Part shown: piece by piece, positions 17,273-26,788 of the stretch | Layout of the letters: each line of letters opens with the position of its first letter | Position numbering within the stretch: the first letter of the stretch is position 1 | Assembly (NCBI GenBank): GCA_023398375.1 | Contig: JAEWSH010000042.1 | Coordinates: 124,001-188,000, forward strand | Source: Bacillota bacterium | GTDB lineage: Bacteria; Bacillota; Clostridia; Lachnospirales; Lachnospiraceae | Direction of reading: 5' to 3' | Length of the DNA stretch: 64,000 nucleotides | The notes under the pieces: generated by a model | What the model was told of the DNA's origin: nothing | Database searches by the model: none | Seen by the model: only the letters and a program-made list of their open reading frames with translations | Position numbers and translations under genes: made by a program

Positions 17273-17953
17273 ATGAATAAGCATATTTTAATTATAGAAG
17301 ATGAAGAGGCCATTAATGACCTGATTGCCATGAATCTGCAGGCAACGGGTTATAAGACGGTCTCTTTTTTTGATGGAACAGAAGTGTATGAGCATTTGTC
17401 GAAACATCCCCATTATGACATGGCTATTTTGGATATTATGCTTCCCGGAAAAGATGGATTTGAGATATTACCGAAGTTGAAGGAGTGTGGGATTCCGGTA
17501 ATGTATTTGACCGCTAAAGGAGATATAGTCAGTAAAGCAAAGGGATTGACGGACGGCGCAGAAGACTATATGGTGAAGCCTTTCGAAATGCTGGAATTGA
17601 TTATTAGAATTGATAAGATTTTAAAAAGGTATGATAAAACAAAGGAGCAGTTCAGGATTCGGGATGTAGCAATCTATCCGAAAGAACGGAAAGTGCTGCA
17701 GGCAGGAAAAGAAGTTCATCTAAAACCAATGGAATTTGAATGTCTCATGCTTTTGGTCATACATAAAAATATGGCACTTACCAGAGAGGAAATCCTAAGG
17801 AATTTATGGGATACTGATTTCATGGGTGAGACCAGGACAGTGGATGCCCATATTGGTAGAATCCGGAAAAAGCTAAAATGGCATAACGTGATTAGAACGA
17901 TTCCAAGAATTGGATACCGATTAGAAAGTGAGGAAGAACCGGATGAAGCTTAG
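17273..17953 (+). CDS. OmpR-family response regulator
   Basis: The 226-residue protein has a receiver domain with E9-D10-E11, phosphoacceptor D54 (MAILDIMLPGKDG), T80 and K102 (DYMVKPFE), and a C-terminal winged helix (about 130-222). The ATG at 17273 is placed 6 nt after a GGAG site; two earlier starts have no ribosome site. It overlaps the kinase start by 11 nt. A 62-bp segment of this gene (17305-17366) is duplicated 3.6 kb downstream at 20958-21019. Confidence 0.92.
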   Translation: MNKHILIIEDEEAINDLIAMNLQATGYKTVSFFDGTEVYEHLSKHPHYDMAILDIMLPGKDGFEILPKLKECGIPVMYLTAKGDIVSKAKGLTDGAEDYMVKPFEMLELIIRIDKILKRYDKTKEQFRIRDVAIYPKERKVLQAGKEVHLKPMEFECLMLLVIHKNMALTREEILRNLWDTDFMGETRTVDAHIGRIRKKLKWHNVIRTIPRIGYRLESEEEPDEA

Positions 17954-19382
17954 GACAAAAATACTGACCGCGTCCATTGGAGCTGTTATTATTTTTACAG
18001 TCTTTTGTTCTGCATTCATATTATTTAACTGCAGACGGGATATGATAAACAGCATAGAGGAGTCACAGAAAAAGTTATTTGATATAGAGCTCAGAAATGT
18101 CACTAAAAATATGAATAAAAGAATTTATTTCGGTGTAAGCGAAGTTATGCTGCAAAGCATTGTTGTATACCAGTTTAGAAATAGTCTATCAGGGGATTTT
18201 GCAGTTTATCAGAATGGGCGGGAACTTTATAATTGCAGTGGTTATTCTTTTTCTTTTTCTCCAACTAAAGATGCAGATGCAAATCAGTTTGAATCACAAC
18301 TGTATACGAATGGAGAGAACAGAAAATTGCTTATTTTTACTGTTATTTCATTTTACGATATAAAATACGGTGTAATCAAGGTTATTGATGTAACTTCTGT
18401 TTATGCAAGAATCAGTAGTTTATTGTGGAGTGAAATTGCTATGTTACTGTTTTTATGTATAATTGGAGGCGGAATATTGTACCTGCTCTTAAAACACATT
18501 TTGAAACCATTCCAGGAGTTGAAAAATAGTGCAGGGAAGATCGCAGAAGGGAATTATACAGAATGCCTTTCCATTGAATCCAAAGATGAAGTAGGAGAAC
18601 TTGCAAGAAGCTTTAATCTGATGGCTGGGAAGGTGGAGGAAAAGATCGTATCTTTAACCGAAATGAATGAAAGACAGAATCTTATGATTGGCAGTATTGC
18701 GCATGAATTGAAGACGCCCCTTACAGCCATGATTGGATATGCGGATACGCTTCAGAGAATAAAACTGTCTAAGGAAAAGGAAGAAAAAGCACTCGGGTAT
18801 ATTGCGCAGGAAAGTAAAAGGCTGGCAGTGTTATCCGCTAAAATAATGGAATTGATGGGATTACAGAACGGAGAAAACCAGATTGAAATGACAACTGTTT
18901 CTTTAAAAAAAATCATACGGGATGCAGAAACTATAATGGAACAGAAAATCCATGAAAAACAAATTAGGGTACAGGAATGTTTTGAGATAGAAGATATTCA
19001 GCAAAAGGGGGATAAACATTTATTGACCAGTCTGTTTATTAATCTGATTGAAAATGCGGTAAAAGCTTCGAAAACAAAAGATATCATTGAAATATATCTG
19101 TCGGAAGAAAAAATTATCGTCAAAGACTATGGTGTTGGTATGAAAGAAGAAGAACTTAAACGTATTATGGAGCCTTTTTATATGGTCGACAAATCTCGAA
19201 GCAGAAAACAGGGCGGTGCCGGGATTGGACTATCTTTGTGTAGGGAAATAGCTTATAAGCATCATATGAAGTTTTATATTACCAGTGAATATGGCAGGGG
19301 AAGTGAAGCTGTGCTGGAAATAAAGTTACAGGACAAAGATGAGTTACAATATGGTTACAGTTTAGAGAATACTTGCGGATAA
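17943..19382 (+). CDS. sensor histidine kinase
   Basis: The 479-residue kinase has a first membrane helix (about 7-29), an extracytoplasmic sensor region of about 130 residues, a second helix (about 164-186) and a HAMP linker (about 187-240). The H-box IGSIAHELKTPLTAM carries H254. The ATP-binding motifs follow: NLIENAVKAS, KDYGVGM and GAGIGLSLC. It overlaps the response regulator by 11 nt. The lipoprotein gene 70 nt downstream is likely in the same operon and may present the signal. The start at 17943 is preferred because AGGAAG precedes it at about 8 nt. Confidence 0.9.
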   Translation: MKLRTKILTASIGAVIIFTVFCSAFILFNCRRDMINSIEESQKKLFDIELRNVTKNMNKRIYFGVSEVMLQSIVVYQFRNSLSGDFAVYQNGRELYNCSGYSFSFSPTKDADANQFESQLYTNGENRKLLIFTVISFYDIKYGVIKVIDVTSVYARISSLLWSEIAMLLFLCIIGGGILYLLLKHILKPFQELKNSAGKIAEGNYTECLSIESKDEVGELARSFNLMAGKVEEKIVSLTEMNERQNLMIGSIAHELKTPLTAMIGYADTLQRIKLSKEKEEKALGYIAQESKRLAVLSAKIMELMGLQNGENQIEMTTVSLKKIIRDAETIMEQKIHEKQIRVQECFEIEDIQQKGDKHLLTSLFINLIENAVKASKTKDIIEIYLSEEKIIVKDYGVGMKEEELKRIMEPFYMVDKSRSRKQGGAGIGLSLCREIAYKHHMKFYITSEYGRGSEAVLEIKLQDKDELQYGYSLENTCG

Positions 19383-19452
19383 AGTAAGTGGTAAAGTACA
19401 GATATCAAATAGAACGAGGCTGTGATTTAGATTTAAGCAGGATGGAGGACAT

Positions 19453-20934
19453 ATGAAAAGAAAAAGCATAAAATATCTGGCACTTTCAGGTTGTATCATC
19501 AGCACTTTACTTTTTACGGGCTGTGCACAGACAAAACAAAAAGTAACGGTAACCCCAAAAGAAGAAACTGCAAATAAACAAGGACAGGTACAGTCCGATG
19601 ACGAGGTGAGTCTGGAAGCTATCAGAACTACGTTGAATGCACCGAAACATTTAACAGATGAGGCATCGGATAAAACTGGGAACATAAAAGTGAATATTGA
19701 TGCAGATATAGTGATACCGGAAGTAAAGAATATTCCGTCCTATCAAGTGACAGAAAAGGAAGTTGACGATACTTTTGTGAAGAAATTTGCAGATGTATTT
19801 TTGGGAGAAGCGTCTATCTATGAAATGGAAGATTATGTACAGCCAACTAAGAAAGAACTGGAAGCAAAAATAAAAACATATAAGAATAAGCTAGACACAA
19901 AAGACTATGACACTGAAAACCTGGGTGATATGAATGGGGAGAAGATTGATGAAGAAACATATAGGAAGCAACTGCAGAACGTAATAGATAGCCTGCAGGA
20001 ACAGGCTTTAAAGGCACCAGACGAGATTGCCAGTGAAAAAGTAATTCCCAAGATTAGTAATGCAGATGAATATGGAAATTATTATATGGCTGTAGCTGAT
20101 GATGGAACACGCTTTCATTACCAGGTTCAGGATTTTAATGGAATCCAGATGAATATCCTCAGAGAAGTACAGGACGTAGCTTCTACGGATTCTATTTGGA
20201 GTGAGTATCAATCTTCCAGAGATAGTGGTCATCTGGATGTGACAGAAAAAGAGATGCAGAATATGGCAGGCATCACCTATGAAGAAGCCAGAAAAATAGC
20301 AGATAAAAAAGTGCAAGAGCTGGGATTAGATTATCTTAGAGTTTACGATTGGGACTATGCTTATTTGAGTGACGGGAATACCGTTACCGATTCCCCTGCC
20401 ATAGAGAAAGCAGGTTATCAATTTTATTACACCAGATATTTGGAAGAAGTTCCAGTTACTTATACGATTGCATCAGGTGGTGGATTCCCGGAAATGGACT
20501 CTGACATGGATACCTGGTGCTATGAACAGATGAATATTTTAATTACCAAAGATGGGATTGAAAAAGTAAACTTTGCCTGTCCTTACGAGTTGGATAAAAA
20601 TAATAAAGAATTTTGTGATCTCTTACCATTTAATGAGATCATGGATATCTTTCAAAAAATGATGCTTGTGGAAAATGCTGATTTATTGGACTATGAGAAT
20701 TGGCGCACCTATACCATCAATAAAATATCGCTGGGTTATAGTAGGATATATGATCCAAAGACAGATGCCAAAAGTGGAAAACTGGTTCCGGTATGGGATT
20801 TCTTTGGCGGTATTGATTGTGAAAGTGAGTTTGAAGGAAAGGATGTACAAAATAAAAATTATGCCAAGACACAAAGCTTTATGACTATAAATGCCATGGA
20901 TGGTAGTGTGATCGACAGAGAACTTGGATATTAA
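19453..20934 (+). CDS. lipoprotein linked to the two-component system, family not recognised
   Basis: The 493-residue protein begins with a lipoprotein signal peptide (basic start KRKSIK, hydrophobic core, lipobox LFTGC with C24). Mature protein should be tethered outside the membrane. The body is acidic, mixed alpha/beta, with a QDFNGIQMNI segment and a central YEEARKIADKKVQELGLDY stretch; I recognise no domain. Similar large lipoproteins often follow a regulator-kinase pair in Lachnospiraceae. GGAGG precedes the ATG, and the position directly after the kinase suggests a shared transcript. Confidence 0.8.
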   Translation: MKRKSIKYLALSGCIISTLLFTGCAQTKQKVTVTPKEETANKQGQVQSDDEVSLEAIRTTLNAPKHLTDEASDKTGNIKVNIDADIVIPEVKNIPSYQVTEKEVDDTFVKKFADVFLGEASIYEMEDYVQPTKKELEAKIKTYKNKLDTKDYDTENLGDMNGEKIDEETYRKQLQNVIDSLQEQALKAPDEIASEKVIPKISNADEYGNYYMAVADDGTRFHYQVQDFNGIQMNILREVQDVASTDSIWSEYQSSRDSGHLDVTEKEMQNMAGITYEEARKIADKKVQELGLDYLRVYDWDYAYLSDGNTVTDSPAIEKAGYQFYYTRYLEEVPVTYTIASGGGFPEMDSDMDTWCYEQMNILITKDGIEKVNFACPYELDKNNKEFCDLLPFNEIMDIFQKMMLVENADLLDYENWRTYTINKISLGYSRIYDPKTDAKSGKLVPVWDFFGGIDCESEFEGKDVQNKNYAKTQSFMTINAMDGSVIDRELGY

Positions 20935-20937
20935 AAA

Positions 20938-21021
20938 CGATATATCAAATTTGAGAAAGAGGCCATTAATGACCTGCCTGCCATGAATCTGCAGGCAACG
21001 GGTTATAAAATGGTCTCTTAA
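20938..21021 (+). pseudogene. duplicated fragment of the response-regulator gene
   Basis: Bases 20958-21019 match 17305-17366 of the response-regulator gene at 58 of 62 positions with no gaps. The reading frame is conserved (EAINDLPAMNLQATGYK against EAINDLIAMNLQATGYK) and then runs into a stop codon at 21019-21021. Upstream of the match only weak resemblance remains. This is the scar of a former tandem duplication of the regulator module. Confidence 0.85.
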
Positions 21022-21120
21022 AAAATGGTGGTATAAATATATCATTTTGGGAGAATTTAAGGTTATCAGTAAAATGTTATAAAGCTATTTCAAATAAATT
21101 GAGAGGAGGTAGATCAAATC

Positions 21121-21312
21121 ATGTCAGATACGAAAAATACTTTAAGTGGAACTGATAATAAGAGACTTCACAAAACAAATCCTACCAATAATGAGGGTAC
21201 AGCAGCCTGGGTAAATACAGATGGGATGGATCATGAAACGAATGTAAATATCCCGGCTGAATATGATGTGGAAAAAGCAAAGAACTGGGTTGATAATGGC
21301 AGCCAGCTTTAA
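21121..21312 (+). CDS. small DUF3787-like protein
   Basis: The 63-residue, hydrophilic protein has a disordered, Asn/Thr-rich start and the ending IPAEYDVEKAKNWVDNG, after a GTAAWVNTDG segment. The AAW...IP.EY.V..AK.WV pattern is that of the clostridial DUF3787 family, of unknown role. A strong GAGGAGGT site lies upstream. It ends 29 nt before the PFOR gene and is probably in the same transcript. Confidence 0.7.
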   Translation: MSDTKNTLSGTDNKRLHKTNPTNNEGTAAWVNTDGMDHETNVNIPAEYDVEKAKNWVDNGSQL

Positions 21313-21341
21313 AGAATATGGAAAAGAATTGGAGAGTTATT

Positions 21342-24300
21342 ATGTCAAAGTTACAGTTGACTTTAGATGGCAATACAGCAGCAGCCTATGCTGCCTATGC
21401 ATTCACTGATGTCGCTGCTATTTATCCAATCACGCCATCTTCCGGTATGGCTGAGATCACGGATGACTGGTCTGCGAAAGGGAAAAAAAATATATTTAAT
21501 CAGGAAGTTAGTGTTGTTGAGATGCAGTCGGAAGCTGGGGCAGCGGGAACTTTTCACGGTTCTCTTCAAGGAGGGGCTTTAACGACCACATTTACAGCAT
21601 CTCAGGGATTGTTGTTAATGATACCCAACCTATACAAAGTGGCGGGTGAACTTTTACCAGGTGTGCTTCATGTCAGTGCAAGAGCACTTACGGCTCACGC
21701 GCTCAGTATCTTTGGTGATCATCAGGATGTTATGGCAGTGAGACAGACAGGATGTGCTATGATAGCTAGTGGTTCCGTACAAGAGGTGATCGACCTGGCA
21801 CCAATTGCACATTTATCTGCAATCAAAGGGAGGATACCATTTATACATTTTTTCGATGGGTTCCGAACATCTCATGAGATACAAAAAGTAGAAGCACTAG
21901 AATATTCTGACTATGCAGATATGGTTGATTATGAGGCAATACAAGAATTCCGGGATAGGGCGTTATCACCGAATCATCCTGTGATACGTGGTACTGCGCA
22001 GAATCCGGATGTTTATTTTCAGGGGAGAGAAGCTGGTAATCCATTTTATCATGATTTGATTCCTATTGTTGAAGAATATCTTAATAAAATGAGCAGTAAA
22101 TCGGGCAGACAATATGGGTTATTTGATTATTATGGTGCACAGGATGCGGAGTATGTCATAATCGGGATGGGATCGGTCACTCAGACCATAGAAGAAACCA
22201 TTGATTATCATAATGGAAAAGGAGAGAAGTATGGCTTGGTCAAGGTACATCTATTCCGTCCTTTTTCAGTTCAACATTTACGTAATATTGTTCCTAAAAC
22301 AGCGAAGAAGATTGCAGTGCTCGACCGTACGAAGGAGCCCGGTGCCATTGGGGAGCCGCTTTTTCTTGATATCATGGGCTGTTACAGTGAGGTTGAGGAT
22401 GCACCTTTGATCATTGGAGGAAGATACGGTCTGGGCTCCAAAGACACCAGTCCTGGTGATATTACAGCGGTGTACGAAAATTTAAAGCACAAGAGTCCTA
22501 AAATGCATTTTACAATTGGGATTAATGATGATGTATCGAATGCTTCATTAGAAAATAAGTATGAAAAGGATTCCACAGAACCATCGGACCGCATATCCTG
22601 CAAGGTATGGGGACTAGGTTCTGATGGTACAGTAGGTTCCAATAAGCAGGCAATTATGATTATCGGTAATAAAACGGATCATTATGTACAAGCTTACTTT
22701 GATTATGACTCAAAAAAGTCAGGTGGTGTTACGATTTCTCACTTGCGTTTTGGAAAATCGCCCATTAAATCCACATATCTGGTGGGGAATGCAGATTATG
22801 TAGCCTGTCATAATCAGTCCTATGTCAATAAATATGATATGATTGATGATGTGAAGCAAGGTGGAACTTTTGTTCTCAACTGCCAGTGGTCGGATGAGGA
22901 GTTAGAAGAATTTTTACCCGTAAATTATAAAAAAATAATTGCAGTAAGAGAGATTCATTTCTATACAATTGATGCGGTTCAGATTGCACAGGAAATTGGA
23001 TTAGGTAACCGTATCAATATGGTTATGCAAGGTGCATTCTTTCAATTGATCCAGATACTTCCGGAGGAGGTATTCATTGAGGAACTGAATAAAGCAGTAA
23101 CTTATTCCTATAGTAAAAAGGGGGATAAAATAGTCAGGATGAACCAGGACGCTATCCTTCAGGGAATTAAAAAAATTCATGAGGTGCGGGTTCCGAAAAC
23201 ATGGCTGGATTTGGAGAAGAAGGATAAAGAGACTGCTCTTCAAGAACCTGATTTTATAAAAAATATTATGCGACCTATGCAGGCGCATAAGGGACAAAAA
23301 TTACCTGTCAGCGCATTTAAAGGAAGAGAAGACGGAACGTTTCCTTCCGGCACGTCTGCCTATGAAAAACGTGGGATTGCGGTAACGATTCCGGAATGGA
23401 TAGAAGAAAACTGTATTCAGTGCAATCAATGTTCCTATATTTGTCCGCATGCAGTAATCCGCCCTTTTTTACTGACGGAAGAGGAGTTAAATAAAGCACC
23501 GGATTCTTTTGAAACCATAAAAGCAGTGGGAAAATCTTTGGAAGGCTTACATTATAGAATGCAGATAAGTCCTATGGATTGTACGGGATGCGGAAATTGC
23601 GCGGATATATGTCCTGCCAGAGAGAAGGCGCTTGTGATGAAGCATATCAGTACACAATTACCTGATGAAGTAGAAAATTGGGATTTTGCAGAGTACAAAA
23701 TTGGTTATAAAACAAATCTTACGCTAAATAACTCTTTTAAAGACAGCCAATTCAGGAAACCATTAATGGAATTCTCCGGTGCCTGTGCAGGTTGTGGTGA
23801 AACGGCGTATATTAAGTTGATTACGCAATTATATGGAGAACGGATGATGATTGCCAATGCAACGGGGTGTTCCTCCATTTGGGCAGCAAGTGCACCAAGT
23901 ACTGCCTACTCAATGAATAAAGAGGGAAAGGGGCCTGCCTGGGCCAATTCTTTATTTGAAGATAATGCGGAGTATGGGTTCGGTATGTATCTTGCAACAA
24001 AGCAAATGAGAAGAAATCTCGAAGAAACAATGAAGCAATTACTAGAAAAAAATATAGATGATAATTTAAAAAAATTAATCAATGACTGGATAAACGATAG
24101 AGACGATGGGGAAATCAGCAAACAGGTAAGTGATAACCTGATTCGGTTACTCAATGATCATCGAACTGCTGATTCTGCGGTGATGCAGCTGATAAATCGC
24201 ATCAAGCAAAGAAAAGATTATCTGATAAAACGTTCCCAATGGATCGTCGGCGGAGACGGGTGGGCGTACGATATCGGCTTCGGCGGTCTGGATCATGTGA

Positions 24301-24878
24301 TGGCATCCGGTGAGGATGTGAATGTATTAGTATTTGATACTGAGGTATATTCGAATACAGGAGGACAGGCATCCAAATCCACTCCGGCTGCTGCAGTCGC
24401 TAAATTTGCATCTTCCGGAAAGAAGTCAGGGAAAAAGGATTTAGGCCGCATGATGATGACTTATGGGAGTGTATATGTAGCGCAGGTCGGTATCCATGCG
24501 GACAATGCGCAGCTTATTAAGGCAATCCGTGAGGCTGAAAGTTATAAGGGACCATCCATTATTATCGCATATGCACCATGTATTAATCATGGAATTAAAG
24601 AAGGTATGGGCAAAAGCATGGCTACGATCAAGGAAGCAGTAAGCGCGGGATATTGGCATTTATACCGCTATAATCCGGACTTAAAGAAGGAGGGTAAGAA
24701 TCCGTTCATACTTGACTCAAAAGAACCAGCGGGTAATTTCCGTGATTTTCTTATGGGTCAGGTGCGTTATCATTCTCTTGTCAGAACATTTCCTGAGGAA
24801 GCGGAAGATCTCTTTACAAAAGCAGAAGAAGATGCAAAAGAAAGATATCAGATGTATAAAAATTTAGCTTCTGTGTGA
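21342..24878 (+). CDS. nifJ: pyruvate:ferredoxin (flavodoxin) oxidoreductase
   Basis: The 1178-residue homodimer-type PFOR converts pyruvate and CoA to acetyl-CoA, CO2 and reduced ferredoxin. Domains in order: pyrimidine-binding TPP domain (AAYAAYAFTDVAAIYPITPSS), transketolase C-like and gamma domains (centre), and a two-cluster ferredoxin domain (CIQCNQCSYICP and CTGCGNCADICP). The TPP-binding domain comes last, with CAGCGETAY, GGDGWAYDIGFGGLDHVM and VYSNTGGQASKSTP. All cluster and cofactor motifs are intact and length is normal. The ATG at 21342 starts the conserved sequence; the ATG at 21318 would add eight residues. A terminator follows. Confidence 0.97.
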   Translation: MSKLQLTLDGNTAAAYAAYAFTDVAAIYPITPSSGMAEITDDWSAKGKKNIFNQEVSVVEMQSEAGAAGTFHGSLQGGALTTTFTASQGLLLMIPNLYKVAGELLPGVLHVSARALTAHALSIFGDHQDVMAVRQTGCAMIASGSVQEVIDLAPIAHLSAIKGRIPFIHFFDGFRTSHEIQKVEALEYSDYADMVDYEAIQEFRDRALSPNHPVIRGTAQNPDVYFQGREAGNPFYHDLIPIVEEYLNKMSSKSGRQYGLFDYYGAQDAEYVIIGMGSVTQTIEETIDYHNGKGEKYGLVKVHLFRPFSVQHLRNIVPKTAKKIAVLDRTKEPGAIGEPLFLDIMGCYSEVEDAPLIIGGRYGLGSKDTSPGDITAVYENLKHKSPKMHFTIGINDDVSNASLENKYEKDSTEPSDRISCKVWGLGSDGTVGSNKQAIMIIGNKTDHYVQAYFDYDSKKSGGVTISHLRFGKSPIKSTYLVGNADYVACHNQSYVNKYDMIDDVKQGGTFVLNCQWSDEELEEFLPVNYKKIIAVREIHFYTIDAVQIAQEIGLGNRINMVMQGAFFQLIQILPEEVFIEELNKAVTYSYSKKGDKIVRMNQDAILQGIKKIHEVRVPKTWLDLEKKDKETALQEPDFIKNIMRPMQAHKGQKLPVSAFKGREDGTFPSGTSAYEKRGIAVTIPEWIEENCIQCNQCSYICPHAVIRPFLLTEEELNKAPDSFETIKAVGKSLEGLHYRMQISPMDCTGCGNCADICPAREKALVMKHISTQLPDEVENWDFAEYKIGYKTNLTLNNSFKDSQFRKPLMEFSGACAGCGETAYIKLITQLYGERMMIANATGCSSIWAASAPSTAYSMNKEGKGPAWANSLFEDNAEYGFGMYLATKQMRRNLEETMKQLLEKNIDDNLKKLINDWINDRDDGEISKQVSDNLIRLLNDHRTADSAVMQLINRIKQRKDYLIKRSQWIVGGDGWAYDIGFGGLDHVMASGEDVNVLVFDTEVYSNTGGQASKSTPAAAVAKFASSGKKSGKKDLGRMMMTYGSVYVAQVGIHADNAQLIKAIREAESYKGPSIIIAYAPCINHGIKEGMGKSMATIKEAVSAGYWHLYRYNPDLKKEGKNPFILDSKEPAGNFRDFLMGQVRYHSLVRTFPEEAEDLFTKAEEDAKERYQMYKNLASV

Positions 24879-24914
24879 TAAAGCATTATTCTTGTCAGAT
24901 AATTGCATATCATT

Positions 24915-24942
24915 AACGCCTCTGTTAAAGCAGGGGCGTTTT
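24915..24942 (+). terminator. terminator of the PFOR gene
   Basis: A 10-bp stem with one G-U pair (24915-24924 with 24931-24940) and a 6-nt loop is followed by four T. It stands between convergent genes. Confidence 0.8.
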
Positions 24943-24977
24943 AAGAATTTCCTTAACAAACATTTATGTTTCATTTT

Positions 24978-25739
24978 TTAGGTTTCTTCTATTGCATGAA
25001 TCATATCAACGAGCATTTGGTTATAGGGTGTGTCGATTGCATAAGTCTGACCTAAAGAGACTACTACACCATTTATTTTGTCAATTTCTGTTTTTCTCTT
25101 ATTTTGTCGGTCCTGATACATACTGGCAAGTCCCTGACTATCATGGATACAGACGGCCCGAACGGATGCAAGAGCTTCGTCAAGTTCAAAACAGGTACCA
25201 TCTGCCTTAGCGACCAGAATGCATTCCGCAACAACTTTTGTGCAAAGATTCCATAGATATGGATTCGTTTCAATTTCGCCTAATTTGCATTGCATAATTG
25301 CTGATAATGCATTCAGACCACAATTAACAAATAGCTTTCCCCATAATACGTGCTGTATATTATCCATGATATTTACGGAAAGTCCGCATTTTTGCATGGC
25401 CTGGGCTATGGCAGATACTGCTTTATGTGATTTTTCGCACGGATAGTCCGGCCCGATGTTAGTAGGACCGCATCCTGAATGAAAGATCTGTCCGACGCCC
25501 CTGCTTACACTGTTATGACTGCTGGTGCCTACAATGATATGTTCTTTTTTTACGAAGTGGGCTATGTCATGATTGTTTCCGGCACCATTCTGCAGTGTCA
25601 TTACGATAGTCTCAGGTCCTATAATAGTTAAATTTTCTTTTATGGCATCAAACGTATGAATACTTTTTACAAATATGATTAACAGATCCTGAATTCCAAT
25701 ATCCGTACCGCTCATGACAGCCTGTAAGTTATAGTGGTA
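24978..25739 (-). pseudogene. 5'-truncated ketopantoate reductase (PanE/ApbA family)
   Basis: The remaining 245-250 residues show the PanE family: end of the NADP domain (VMTLQNGAGN), HNSVSRGVGQIFHSGCG, and the C-terminal helical domain with VLWGKLFVNCGLNALSAIM and TPYNQMLVDMIHAIE. The first 60-70 residues, including the glycine-rich NADP loop, are missing. In frame upstream of the ATG at 25715 a few more coding-like residues (YHYNLQAV) precede a stop at 25740-25742. Without the nucleotide-binding start it cannot work as a reductase. Its broken end meets the broken end of a divergent lysR-like remnant. Confidence 0.8.
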
Positions 25740-25918
25740 TTATCTTACCCAAACTGGTCTTAGATTCCTGTATTTGTGATGGGATTGTAAGAAGGAAACT
25801 GGAGCCGGAAATGAACAGAAATATTTATCTATGTGTTCAAAATAGTAAAAACATATCTGAAGCTACAAAGGTTTTTATAAACTATGTAAAAGACAGAGTT
25901 CAAAAATATAATGGATAG
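25718..25918 (+). pseudogene. 3' remnant of a LysR-family regulator gene
   Basis: An open frame from 25718 to the TAG at 25916 reads GIILPKLVLDSCICDG, then LEPEMNRNIYLCVQNSKN and SEATKVFINYVKDRV. This is the typical last third of a LysR substrate-binding domain (GIALLP, PIYLV..., F..yvk). The first two thirds and the DNA-binding domain are absent. It diverges from the truncated panE-like gene, as intact lysR-type genes diverge from their targets, so one deletion probably removed both 5' ends. Confidence 0.65.
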
Positions 25919-25964
25919 TATTATAATTAATTCATAAAGTAATAAATCTCATAGGAGGTAAGAT

Positions 25965-26474
25965 ATGAATGTATTTCAAACAATGGATACGAAAGAATTT
26001 AACGTTAGCCCGTTTCGTTTAATTGGAAATGAGTGGATGCTGATAACAGCCCTGAAAGGTGGAAAGGTTAACACAATGACAGCGTCCTGGGGTGGACTTG
26101 GCGTCATGTGGAATATGGATGTCGCTTATGCAGTGATTCGGAAAAGCCGTTTTACAAAGGAATTCGTGGATGCGTCAGACAGTTTCTCCTTATCCTTTTT
26201 AGATCATCAGATATATGGAAAAGAACTGGGATATTTAGGAACCGTTTCTGGAAGAGACGAAAATAAAATAGAAAAAGCGAATATGAATGTAAATTATTAT
26301 GAGGGTGTTCCTTTCATAGATGAAGCAGGAAAAGTTTTCATCTGTAAAAAGCTGTTTGCACAGACAATGAGGCCGGAAAGTTTTGTAATGAAGGAAATAG
26401 ATAACCAGTTCTATCAGGATAAGGATTACCATGATCTTTATGTCGGGGGTATTACTCAGATATTAATAAGATAA
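25965..26474 (+). CDS. flavin reductase-like protein (FMN-binding split barrel)
   Basis: The 169-residue protein has the flavin reductase-like split-barrel pattern: an opening SPFRLIGNEWMLITA, KVNTMTASWGGLGVMWN where FMN would bind, VIRKSRFTKEFVD and ending DLYVGGI. Members are FMN-containing NAD(P)H oxidoreductases or storage proteins of anaerobes. A perfect AGGAGGT site precedes the ATG. It is a single gene flanked by the lysR remnant and a long hairpin. Confidence 0.88.
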   Translation: MNVFQTMDTKEFNVSPFRLIGNEWMLITALKGGKVNTMTASWGGLGVMWNMDVAYAVIRKSRFTKEFVDASDSFSLSFLDHQIYGKELGYLGTVSGRDENKIEKANMNVNYYEGVPFIDEAGKVFICKKLFAQTMRPESFVMKEIDNQFYQDKDYHDLYVGGITQILIR

Positions 26475-26499
26475 GGAGAAAGAGTTTTGGTCATACCGC

Positions 26500-26540
26500 G
26501 TGGAATCCTCTAAAAAACAGTAGTTTTTAGAGGATTCCAC
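26500..26540 (+). terminator. long perfect hairpin after the flavin reductase gene
   Basis: A perfect 17-bp stem (26500-26516 with 26524-26540) has a 7-nt loop. The downstream tract is only TATTGTATT, so termination is likely but not textbook. Confidence 0.7.
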
Positions 26541-26608
26541 TATTGTATTAGATTCGATTTTGTTCTTTCGATTCCTTCTTGATAAATCATTAAAAGACGA
26601 GCACTATT

Positions 26609-26638
26609 TTGATATCAAAAAACATATAGTCCTATAAG
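26609..26638 (+). promoter_or_regulatory. possible sigma-A promoter before the GGDEF/HD-GYP gene
   Basis: TTGATA (26609-26614), an 18-nt spacer and TATAAG (26633-26638). It would make a leader of about 145 nt that contains both copies of the direct repeat below. Confidence 0.4.
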
Positions 26639-26646
26639 TCAAGCGT

Positions 26647-26772
26647 ATGATATAATGAGCGCAAGAGAGCCAAGTGAGAGCATTTGGCGAATGGCGAATG
26701 ACGATCATGAACACGCAACAAGTTCATGATATAATGAGCACAAGAGAGCCAAGTGACGAGCATTTGTTGAAT
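26647..26772 (+). repeat. two direct repeats of about 46 nt with a hairpin core
   Basis: Copy 1 (26647-26692) and copy 2 (26726-26772) share ATGATATAATGAGC, CAAGAGAGCCAAGTGA and GAGCATTTG, with few changes and one inserted base. In copy 1 GCCAAGTG pairs with CATTTGGC over an AGAG loop; copy 2 keeps a shorter version. Each copy carries a TATAAT. Between them ATCATGAAC (26704-26712) pairs with GTTCATGAT (26722-26730). The array lies in the leader of the GGDEF/HD-GYP gene. Confidence 0.75.
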
Positions 26773-26788
26773 ACTATGGAGGATTTAT

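Noticed and set aside
26541..26788. c-di-GMP riboswitch before the GGDEF/HD-GYP gene
   Set aside because: Neither the class I nor the class II conserved core is visible; the structure is made of direct repeats instead.
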